Assembly: GCA_002490835.1 (NCBI GenBank)
Contig: DKUU01000038.1
Location: forward strand, 1 to 13,029
DNA length: 13,029 bases
Reading direction: 5' to 3'
From: Lachnospiraceae bacterium UBA7196
GTDB lineage: Bacteria; Bacillota; Clostridia; Lachnospirales; Lachnospiraceae
Made by a program: the position numbers and the translations under genes. Of this stretch, positions 8,901 through 13,029 are shown piece by piece (the stretch's first letter is position 1; each line of letters opens with the position of its first letter). The notes below the pieces were generated by a model. The model saw only the letters and a list, made by a program, of their open reading frames with translations, did no database searches and was not told where the DNA came from.

Positions 8901-11538
8901 GCGCATCCATTGCCTTCTGCAAATTGTCATAGGCAGTCGTGTATTCTTCTGCGGTCGCGTCTGCTTTTCCGAGAGTCGTTTTCGCTGCCGCAAGCGCTGT
9001 CTGAAATGCTTCCCAGCCTTCCGAGTAACTGGTTTCTTTCAGTTTATCCGCCGCGTCCACCAGCTCTTGTAACTGCTCTTTTGTCTTCGCTTCCGCAGCC
9101 TGAATCGAGGCAAAGGACGTTCCGCCTTTAATCGCTATGCTGCCGCCTACCTTCAAATCTACAAGAGCGTCGTAAAGCTTCTTCGTTCCATCCCCATCAT
9201 AGGGACTCACCGTAATTAATCCCTTGTTAGATTCCAACGCCGTATGCTTGACAGTGCTATCCGCTTCTGTCACTTCTTTACCAATCTGGATCAGGAAACC
9301 GTAACCCTTTGCTTCTCCCCCCGGATATTCCGGAACCGATTTCAACGGTATGGAATACCAGTTGGCATAGCCCATGTTGACCGTCTCATCCTTCACTTCG
9401 TCAAACATGTAGGCTTTATAATCCCAATCTCCCTGCCAAAGCGTAATCACCTCTTTGTCGGCCGCAACCTTAGTCGGGTCCCATGTAGACAAGTATAGGT
9501 GATATTTTTCGGTATCCGTATCTTCGTATTTTTTTAATTCATCGGTGTAGAAATACAGTGTGGCCGATTCGCTGACTACGGGCACCATATTCTTGACCGC
9601 GGCTTCCAGCGCGATATAAGCCTCCTTAATGTCATCGGCTATATAGCTGTCGCCCTGTGCGCTATTATCACTCACAGCCTTGTCCGCCTGCTTTTTTGCG
9701 GCATCGAAAGCAGTCCATGTTTCTTCCGTATAATAGTCTTTGCCGTTAGTAATGATCTTCTGTACCTGCTCCGACGCTATCAGATCTTTCAACTGCTTGA
9801 GCGATATCCCTTCGGCCTCTTGCTGTGACTCGTAGAAAGTGCCGTCTTTATAGTAGACTTTGCCTTCAAAAACGGGAGAACAACCTGTTTCCGTGAAAGA
9901 ACATACCCAAGTACGTTCCTTATTTGCTTCCCTACCCTTAGAATACAACTGCACATTTTCATTTGCTAATTTTTCGGGAAAAACAAAGGTCAGATTATAC
10001 CAATTGCTCCCTTCAGAATCTGCCGTAAAATCGTAGAATTTAGCCCAATTCTCCGTCGAAGCGCTGGCTTCATGTGGGGTTAACTCCATGATCCCCGTCT
10101 CGGTATTACTCTTAAAGTAAGACAGGCCTCCTTCTTTAACCGCAATCGAAGGGACGCCCGCATCGTCATAGACGTGCAGGGTGACATGCCGCGTAACATC
10201 CTTTACGATATCGGATGTGCCATCGTTCACGTAGCCTGTTTTATCCTTAACCGCAACGGCTTTATTATTTCCGGAGGTCAGCTCCGCATAAATATTCTTA
10301 TAATCTGTTCCGTCACACTTGAATATACGATTTGTATCACTATTCAAAACGCCTGTGGCGCCGGCAGTATTTTTAAAAACCTGAAAACCTGCGTTGCTGC
10401 CATTGTTCTGGAACTTAAGGGGAATGCTGTACCAGCCCGCACAGTTCTCCACCGCGGTCATCAAGTAGGTATCACCTTGGGCCCATACGCTCCAACCTGC
10501 TACTGTTGCCGTAGAGGTCAGATTGTTGTCTGCTCCATCATCAGCCCAGTGATACAGGCCGATCTCATCCGTCGTCTCGCCAGCATAATAATAGAGCGTT
10601 ACGGCCTCAACCACCAACGCGTTCATTGCGCCCTGCAAATCGTTGCAGGCTTTTTCTATTTCGTCGCTTGTCGGAGAGTCTTTGGCAAGTACAGTCTCCG
10701 CTGCTGTCAGCGCAGTAGAGAATGCCGTCCAGCTCTCTGCCTCATAGTCACTCTGATTTAATTCCTTAGCCTTATTTACGAGAGCTGTCAACGCTTCTTT
10801 TGAGGCTCCTGATTCTTCTGAACCACCTGCCTCATCAATAGAAGCATATCCCTTGCCTTCTTTAACTGCGGTTATGGTGCCGTCAAGAAGGCCGTAATAA
10901 ATGTCGTCAGTCTTCCCCTTTGCGCATTCAAAAAGATTATCACTTGTTTTTGTAGATCTGAAAACCGAAAAACTAAATTGACCTGCGGTACCCGTGACCG
11001 TAAATGTAATATTATACCATCCGGTGTGCCCGTCTACGGTGTTCATCTGATATACAGCATCGCTACCCCAAGCCTTCCAGCTAAGCACCGGATTTTTTGT
11101 CTCATCCACTGTAATAGACGAGTTTTCTCCAACCCATTTATAAAGTCCTACCGTCTCGTCTTCTGCCAAATCACCCACATAGTAATTCAGGGTAACCGAC
11201 TGATCCGTGTAGGTTTTCTCTGTTGTTGTTTCTTGCCCATCGTCATTCGATGCCGGCATGATATTGGTGACATTCTTAATATCATCGGTTTCACCGCCAT
11301 CAGGCAATGCCGTATCCTCCCCCGCATCAGGTTCCGGAACCGCATCCTCATTTTCCACAGGCGCCGCCAAATCCGTGTCGTTATCCACCGGATCCGTCAG
11401 CCCCCCCCCCTCGTTTTCCACGTCTGTCGGTGCCGCATACGCAGTGATGGCAGACAGCGACGATCCCGTCAGGATCATTGCCGCGCTCAAGACACCGCAC
11501 AGACTTCTTTTTAGATACTGCTTCATCTGTTTCCTCAT
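2977..11538 (-). CDS. Giant multimodular secreted GH53 endo-beta-1,4-galactanase
   Basis: This is a roughly 2,853-residue exported enzyme (about 300 kDa) that should cut beta-1,4-galactan side chains of pectin outside the cell. Modules, by residue: signal peptide 1-35 (cleavage AYA|AP); acidic linker 36-112; beta-module A1 113-235; FIVAR1 245-311; A2 312-437; B1 447-570; FIVAR2 576-654; C 656-812; FIVAR3 818-884; A3 886-1013; B2 1020-1154; FIVAR4 1164-1242; GH53 about 1257-1645; bacterial Ig-like about 1650-1732; CBM61-type 1734-1888; InlB-like repeat 1892-2003; eight Ig-like repeats about 2003-2853. In GH53 the acid/base Glu1402 (GNETNG, codon 7333-7335) and the nucleophile Glu1500 (VAETSW, codon 7039-7041) are both present, with GADLSSYLSL at its start and FYWEPAWI near its end, so it should be active. 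GH53 enzymes usually have one ~350-400-residue domain; this one is seven times longer. No LPXTG, S-layer or choline-binding anchor is seen. The start at 11538 is set by a GGAG and by the signal peptide. Confidence 0.93.
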   Translation of the reverse strand: MRKQMKQYLKRSLCGVLSAAMILTGSSLSAITAYAAPTDVENEGGGLTDPVDNDTDLAAPVENEDAVPEPDAGEDTALPDGGETDDIKNVTNIMPASNDDGQETTTEKTYTDQSVTLNYYVGDLAEDETVGLYKWVGENSSITVDETKNPVLSWKAWGSDAVYQMNTVDGHTGWYNITFTVTGTAGQFSFSVFRSTKTSDNLFECAKGKTDDIYYGLLDGTITAVKEGKGYASIDEAGGSEESGASKEALTALVNKAKELNQSDYEAESWTAFSTALTAAETVLAKDSPTSDEIEKACNDLQGAMNALVVEAVTLYYYAGETTDEIGLYHWADDGADNNLTSTATVAGWSVWAQGDTYLMTAVENCAGWYSIPLKFQNNGSNAGFQVFKNTAGATGVLNSDTNRIFKCDGTDYKNIYAELTSGNNKAVAVKDKTGYVNDGTSDIVKDVTRHVTLHVYDDAGVPSIAVKEGGLSYFKSNTETGIMELTPHEASASTENWAKFYDFTADSEGSNWYNLTFVFPEKLANENVQLYSKGREANKERTWVCSFTETGCSPVFEGKVYYKDGTFYESQQEAEGISLKQLKDLIASEQVQKIITNGKDYYTEETWTAFDAAKKQADKAVSDNSAQGDSYIADDIKEAYIALEAAVKNMVPVVSESATLYFYTDELKKYEDTDTEKYHLYLSTWDPTKVAADKEVITLWQGDWDYKAYMFDEVKDETVNMGYANWYSIPLKSVPEYPGGEAKGYGFLIQIGKEVTEADSTVKHTALESNKGLITVSPYDGDGTKKLYDALVDLKVGGSIAIKGGTSFASIQAAEAKTKEQLQELVDAADKLKETSYSEGWEAFQTALAAAKTTLGKADATAEEYTTAYDNLQKAMDALVPLGTTTTLYYYVGETEDEIGLYHWDDSAGAMNLFSTAEPAEWELWNAGDTYLMTEVAGYAGWYSIPITFQNEGADAGFAIYTKTAGTAAEEAQKIPLFKCDAGEKNNPAVYGQLTSGENEMLAVKKGVSYAGAEKTAQIMRNVTLYVYDAVDAPYLHMGDAVATALSVVDEATGEVSALEAVSVQDKNAYAMTADAEHKNWYSLTFSAPGTITFDGTKKICNLYTKESKDSASPAWKINLMNGEVAADRTEWDLDFTPVFAGSIYYKEGVFYQTLEDADAAGKITLAQLQELVDDAKKLKQEDYKKGWEAFQTALSAAEAVLKKAADAKTDEAITAPTDEEIEKAYTDLEAAMKKLVPASAQDAEVNVTQIPLADDFITGADLSSYLSLKESGTVFKDEKGNPLSDAEFFKYLYDGGTNWVRIRVWNNPYDSSGRGYGGGNNDLEKAKTIGKLASDAGMKVLIDFHYSDFWADPAKQQAPKAWKAYSLDEKVAAVESYTLESLNALKAAGVNVGMVQIGNETNGAICGENTRENMAKIFNAGSKAVRAFDPACLVALHFTNPEKSGFQAGWAADLEKYNVVYDVFATSYYPFWHGTTQNLEEVLTYIAENYGKKVMVAETSWTTSWEDGDGHENTAPRTSQALNYEISLQGQANEVHAVIEAVNNVNTTQSGKAIGVFYWEPAWISPYYVYDEDGNADEKLFKQNQEAWEKYGSGWAASYASEYDPDDAGKWYGGSAVDNQSWFDFDGTALATAKIYSLIRTGAVAERAISSIGFAKESNPLEVPLGGTVTYPQAIANYNDGTSEQLDVQWKEEEQEAVNTNKAGEYVVHGTVTQDGKEYKLTLTVKVVRAASANILKNPGMEAGLSQTDWKVSGAAGCISTQEKDWKENPRTGTYAMNFWSQDPAEFTVAQTVTPEAGIYTFGGYIQGDGAGTEDVQYAFVEVTDADGTSRKQAAFTLNGWRNWVNPEITGVEVKAGDSVTVGVTIKATETGTSGVWGSLDDFYLYGTHDVSVAGDIGHGSVETSVVRATSGEKVDVTVTPDEGYYLETMTLSGASITNENYASILTSENGTVAFRAASGEGTTNAAVLTYAAETAEAKSDTFTMPNGNVEVSATFKSVFGEGAAKVDLKAKDPVTGKYLVQVNLGESESPDGETPIPAQFHTGKDVKPEIALTYKGYQLTTADYTVAYANNKNMTTPESKAKITLTARGEKFEGTREIEFEIKEDTRKEFSAKKLKVVFEASDQNGRTDKAAKAIYYLGKEKEIEPRISLYRTEDDSNDLSKAIDSTLYKAYYQNNKKIGKATLVVLPTDKALKDPSGFKEGSITANFTIAKCPVNQSNLVVTISDAPNYYTGKKVEPALTVTYHYTQQDGTQKTVKLAKGTDYTLTCTNNINASVYKTTGADGTVSYVNLNNNKVPTVKITGKGNFTGTRTTADLGANNKPGTQKFTFQIRPKDLGSLGENAVTAADLAESTKAQAPKITVKDGAKTVAASQYEITKIIRTHGADGAVLAASETVYSKADGTGSAKVTLAGTYKATIAGKARANYDGEAEASFRVADKDHLIPNAKITVNGKFYYTGSPIVLRTVSAQQGGKPELQVSLGTGKNPIVLSEKTKGSNEDGYYVNYTNNTNAGRATVTITGTGQYIGTKTATFTINKRTLADASKVKPNEVNKKGVLQPVKLSKKTIEAKQDGTWTPDNTLTDEQKAQAGLINKDSEAEKYGTLAIPYTGYALNPEFEFSSKNVDAAGGEVTNQLSGSDYTVTYAIGKWSNNAAPVTATIKGKGNYSGSVKLQNLFTVTARDLRKFSIDVSSVTYSGKALKPAVTFRDKTTGKTVDLKLGTAYTVTYKDNVNIMAVSTKQPKLTVKVKGKGWITDNADDTTKSRTLNFTIDQAEITKADVADVVFQTFMGKALKPKVTIKVNGRKLKEGKDYELTYDKNAKRSGSSTATVSIKGKGNYFTRKPIVKEFIIK
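7942..7979 (-). repeat. 38-bp in-frame DNA repeat, copy 1 (FIVAR4)
   Basis: This 38-bp stretch matches 8983-9020 at 37 of 38 positions. Both copies encode the same part of a FIVAR module (EAFQTALSAAE versus EAFQTALAAAK). The offset is 1,041 bp, a multiple of three, so recombination between copies would add or remove 347 residues in frame. The near identity at DNA level points to a fairly recent module duplication or gene conversion. Confidence 0.85.
8983..9020 (-). repeat. 38-bp in-frame DNA repeat, copy 2 (FIVAR3)
   Basis: Partner of the copy at 7942-7979, with a single mismatch. It lies in FIVAR3, before module A3, so the unit bounded by the two copies contains the end of FIVAR3, A3, B2 and the start of FIVAR4. 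Confidence 0.85.
11401..11410 (-). repeat. Ten-base G homopolymer in galactanase coding strand
   Basis: Ten C residues on the plus strand read as ten G residues on the coding strand, spanning the end of Glu43 and Gly44-Gly46, in the linker just after the signal peptide. Long G/C homopolymers are prone to slipped-strand changes. Gain or loss of one base here would shift the frame and remove everything after about residue 46. In this sequence the tract keeps the frame open, so the gene is in the 'on' state. Confidence 0.9.
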
Positions 11539-11544
11539 GATTAT

Positions 11545-11548
11545 CTCC
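11545..11548 (-). promoter_or_regulatory. Ribosome binding site that sets the galactanase start
   Basis: The minus strand reads GGAG followed by ATAATC and the ATG at 11538-11536, an ideal 6-base spacing. The frame is open further up to 11604 (22 more residues), but that ATG lies inside a stable leader hairpin and its product would begin with a polar, Cys-containing segment before the signal peptide. An ATG at 11550 overlaps the GGAG itself and is unlikely. Confidence 0.85.
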
Positions 11549-11553
11549 ATTTC

Positions 11554-11633
11554 TGCGCTGCTTTTTGCGCATGAACGAGTTTGTGTCAAGCAACGCGCAG
11601 ACACAAATCTCGAAAGTTAATCCCGAAGGGATT
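11554..11633 (-). promoter_or_regulatory. Structured 5' leader of the galactanase mRNA
   Basis: Three inverted repeats lie in the predicted leader. AATCCC/GGGATT at 11619-11633 forms a 6-bp stem with a 3-base loop. TTTGTGTC (11580-11587) and GACACAAA (11600-11607) pair perfectly, and the stem continues for four more pairs (11576-11579 with 11609-11612) past one bulged base. TGCGC/GCGCA at 11554-11571 sits just before the ribosome binding site. None is followed by a U run, so they are not ordinary terminators. They may affect mRNA stability, translation or protein binding; no known riboswitch class is recognised. Confidence 0.5.
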
Positions 11634-11690
11634 TACTTTACTCCTCCCATGCCTTATTTTGTTACCCCTGTATCTTCTTAACAGGAATCC

Positions 11691-11716
11691 GCGCAACTTT
11701 GCGCAATCGGTTGCGC
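11691..11716. promoter_or_regulatory. Tandem LacI/GalR-type operator palindromes
   Basis: GCGCAATCGGTTGCGC (11701-11716) is a perfect 6-bp inverted repeat around TCGG and fits the LacI/GalR operator pattern with AA-N-CG-N-TT at its centre. A second palindrome, GCGCAA-CT-TTGCGC (11691-11704), overlaps its edge, so four GCGCAA half-sites lie in 26 bases. On the minus strand the main palindrome falls at about +9 to +24 from the predicted start, the classic place for a roadblock repressor. A sugar-responsive LacI-family regulator encoded outside the window is the likely ligand (inference). Confidence 0.65.
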
Positions 11717-11730
11717 GCCCGTTTAATTTT

Positions 11731-11759
11731 ATTATAGTAAATAGGTGTGCTTTTCGCAA
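11731..11759 (-). promoter_or_regulatory. Sigma-A promoter of the galactanase gene
   Basis: On the minus strand TTGCGA (11759-11754, 4 of 6 to -35) is followed by 17 bases and a perfect TATAAT (11736-11731). The start site is predicted near 11724, giving a leader of about 185 nt before the ATG at 11538. Confidence 0.7.
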
Positions 11760-11904
11760 GCGGCATTGTCCCGTAGTATTTAACAATCTTATCCACAGTT
11801 TTTTATGAAAAAGAACCAAACCCCAAAAACATTCTTTGCAAAAACTGATACCACTGCAAACAAAAAACGATAAGCATCCATTTCGAATGCGCAATATACT
11901 ATAG
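11760..11904. other. AT-rich spacer between divergent promoters
   Basis: This A-rich stretch separates the galactanase promoter from the small-protein gene. It contains a 6-bp inverted repeat TTTGCA/TGCAAA (11835-11840, 11855-11860) and a -10-like TATACT at 11895-11900 facing the small gene, without a convincing -35. No coding sequence is supported; a minus-strand frame across 11586-11978 looks accidental. Confidence 0.5.
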
Positions 11905-11923
11905 CTGTAATGAAACATTACAG
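11905..11923. promoter_or_regulatory. 19-bp palindrome upstream of the small-protein gene
   Basis: CTGTAATG-AAA-CATTACAG is a perfect inverted repeat with 8-bp arms. It starts 4 bases after a -10-like TATACT (11895-11900) and ends 23 bases before the ATG at 11947, a position typical of a repressor operator. It also fits the GlnR/TnrA nitrogen-regulator pattern TGTNA-N7-TNACA exactly, although that pattern is loose and the usual AT-rich core is not obvious. As RNA it could form a short 5' hairpin. Confidence 0.55.
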
Positions 11924-11946
11924 TATCCAAAAGGGAGGAAAATGCA

Positions 11947-12132
11947 ATGAAACTATTTAGTAAAAAGGAAAAAATCATACTCAGATCGGAACAGCAAAAA
12001 GAAGCCTTTATTGAAAAACTGGAGAACGCTCATATCAATTATGTTGTCCGTGAAGATGACGGCGGCGTTTCCAGCGGCCATGTCTCTTACATAATCCGTG
12101 TCGATGCTGCGGATATGAAGAAAATCGTTTAA
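11947..12132 (+). CDS. Small conserved-looking protein of unknown function (61 aa)
   Basis: A 61-residue, highly charged soluble protein. The start is well supported by GGAGG (11934-11938) with an 8-base spacing; an ATG at 11942 leads to an immediate stop. The pattern resembles the small alpha/beta proteins often annotated as putative signal-transducing proteins (DUF2007-like): a KKEK-rich start, a first strand (IILRS), a helix (QQKEAFIEKLENA), a strand with INYVVRED, a Gly-rich turn (DGGVSSGH), a strand (VSYIIRV) and a closing DAADMKK helix. That family link is tentative. There is no signal peptide, membrane segment or metal motif. It is a single-gene unit between a palindrome and a strong terminator. 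Confidence 0.72.
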   Translation: MKLFSKKEKIILRSEQQKEAFIEKLENAHINYVVREDDGGVSSGHVSYIIRVDAADMKKIV

Positions 12133-12163
12133 CACCGGTCATTTCGCCAATCTTCATTTTATA

Positions 12164-12210
12164 AAAATCTGCGCGGCAGAACTCCCGGAAGTTTCTGCCG
12201 CGCAGATTTT
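12164..12210. terminator. Long bidirectional intrinsic terminator
   Basis: An 18-base left arm (12164-12181) pairs without mismatch with 12193-12210 around an 11-base loop. The GC-rich core is flanked by AAAA on one side and TTTT on the other, giving U runs in both directions. It serves the small-protein gene (stop at 12132) and the convergent reductase gene (stop at 12214, four bases past the stem). Confidence 0.92.
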
Positions 12211-12213
12211 ATT

Positions 12214-13029
12214 TTAATCCAATCGCTCCGCCGCCTCTTTCATCAAGTCAATGACCGGAAGATGCTGCGGGCATACGCGCTCGCACTGACCGCAGCCGAT
12301 ACAGTCGGAAGCCCTGCCGCTCCTCTGTGTCAACTCCGAATAGAATTTCCCGGGCCGGCTGTCTTCCGGATCACGGCGCAGGGTGTTTACCGTCCTGAAA
12401 ACATCGGGAATACTTATTTTTTTCGGACAGCCGTCACAACAATACTTACAGGCGGTACAGCCGATCTGCGGCAGTCCAAGAAGTTCCTCCGTCACTTCAT
12501 TGACGATCTTTACTTCATCATCCGCCAGCGGCTCAAAATCGCTGAATGTACTGATATTGTCCGCCATTTGCGCTTCATTTGACATCCCCGACAATATGGT
12601 CATCACGCCGGAAAGCGAACCCACAAACCGCAGCGCCCAGGAAGCCACCGATTTTTCCGGCTGACGGGCCTTGAATTTTGCCTCGATCTCCGGCGCCATA
12701 CCAGCAAGCGTGCCGCCTTTTACCGGCTCCATCACAATAATGGGAATCTTTCTTTCCCGCAGGATCTCATAAAGTCTCTGCGACTGAACAGACGGATTGG
12801 TCCTGTCAAGATAATTGAGCTGAATCTGCACAAACTCCACCTCTGGATGCGCATCCAGAATCGTCTCCAACATCTCCGGACTCCCATGGAAAGAAAAACC
12901 AAAGTGTCTGATCCTTCCTTCCGCCTTTTGCTTCATGCACCAGTCGAAGCAGTCATACTTGACATATGTATCATAATTGGAACCGTCCTCGACCGCATGC
13001 AGCAGATAAAAGTCTGCTTGTGTCAAGTA
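12214..13029 (-). CDS. Aldo/keto reductase with C-terminal ferredoxin-type Fe-S domain (5' partial)
   Basis: The last ~271 residues of an aldo/keto reductase; the frame runs off the window end at 13029, so the N-terminal part of the barrel with the catalytic Asp, Tyr and Lys is not seen. Visible landmarks are DFYLLHAVED, whose His is the expected fourth catalytic residue, GRIRHFGFSFHG, the QLNYLDR strand and the IIVMEPVKGG strand. The C-terminal ~80 residues carry two cysteine clusters, CTACKYCCDGCPKK and CIGCGQCERVCP, consistent with one or two 4Fe-4S clusters. This is a known class in anaerobic Clostridia, usually annotated as 4Fe-4S aldo/keto reductase, and suggests electron transfer from a ferredoxin-like donor; the substrate is unknown. 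A TTG at 13026-13024 is inside the conserved region and is not a start. Confidence 0.9.
   Translation of the reverse strand, partial: YLTQADFYLLHAVEDGSNYDTYVKYDCFDWCMKQKAEGRIRHFGFSFHGSPEMLETILDAHPEVEFVQIQLNYLDRTNPSVQSQRLYEILRERKIPIIVMEPVKGGTLAGMAPEIEAKFKARQPEKSVASWALRFVGSLSGVMTILSGMSNEAQMADNISTFSDFEPLADDEVKIVNEVTEELLGLPQIGCTACKYCCDGCPKKISIPDVFRTVNTLRRDPEDSRPGKFYSELTQRSGRASDCIGCGQCERVCPQHLPVIDLMKEAAERLD

Noticed and set aside
2977..11538. CRISPR array or tandem DNA repeat as the explanation for the repetitive stretch
   Set aside because: The repeats are protein modules of variable length that diverge at DNA level in most places, inside one intact reading frame; there are no short regular repeats with spacers.
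11539..11604. Upstream start for the galactanase at 11604, adding 22 residues
   Set aside because: No good ribosome binding site is seen, the region is part of a stable leader hairpin, and the added residues are polar and precede a complete signal peptide that starts at 11538 behind an ideal GGAG.
11586..11978. 130-residue minus-strand reading frame
   Set aside because: It covers the galactanase promoter, operator and leader, overlaps the start of the small gene, and its translation (many Cys, Phe, Arg with no family pattern) looks random.

Overview
The window looks like chromosomal DNA of an anaerobic gut-type Clostridia (Bacillota), most likely a Lachnospiraceae relative. The base composition is moderate. 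Promoters are sigma-A-like (TTGAGA/TATAAT, TATACT, TATAAT) and ribosome binding sites are strong GGAG(G). The gene content also fits: a LytTR regulator with a DUF3021 membrane protein, a DUF3048 lipoprotein, a giant secreted glycanase built from FIVAR and Ig-like modules, and a ferredoxin-type aldo/keto reductase. The species assignment is inference; no rRNA or tRNA is present.

Layout. Positions 1-161 hold nothing I can assign. Positions 162-1694 (+) form a compact operon: a LytTR DNA-binding regulator, a four-helix DUF3021 membrane protein, and a six-helix membrane protein of DUF7010 type that overlaps its upstream neighbour by 8 bp. Positions 1694-2909 (+) hold an independently promoted DUF3048 (YerB-like) lipoprotein. 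A bidirectional hairpin terminator at 2935-2963 separates it from the convergent gene that dominates the window, positions 2977-11538 (-). That gene encodes a roughly 2,853-residue secreted endo-beta-1,4-galactanase with a GH53 catalytic domain in the middle. Before the catalytic domain lie a signal peptide, an acidic linker and ten alternating beta-type and FIVAR modules. After it come a bacterial Ig domain, a CBM61-type galactan-binding module, an InlB-like repeat domain and eight Ig-like repeats. Its upstream region contains a sigma-A promoter with LacI/GalR-type palindromes just downstream of the expected start site, then a leader of about 185 nt with several hairpins.

Positions 11905-12132 (+) hold a strong palindrome followed by a 61-residue small protein. 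A long hairpin at 12164-12210 ends it and also the convergent gene at 12214-13029 (-), a 5'-truncated aldo/keto reductase with a C-terminal double iron-sulfur motif.

How the genes fit together. The galactanase is the ecological core. It should cut the beta-1,4-galactan side chains of pectin (type I arabinogalactan) outside the cell, and the palindromes at its promoter suggest induction by the sugar product through a LacI-family repressor encoded elsewhere. The most notable structural points are: a 10-base G tract early in the coding sequence that could allow on/off switching by slippage; in-frame DNA repeats that show module duplication; several beta-modules I cannot place in a known binding family; and the absence of any recognised surface anchor. 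The LytTR operon looks like a separate regulator/membrane-partner sensing unit, with no visible link to the galactanase.
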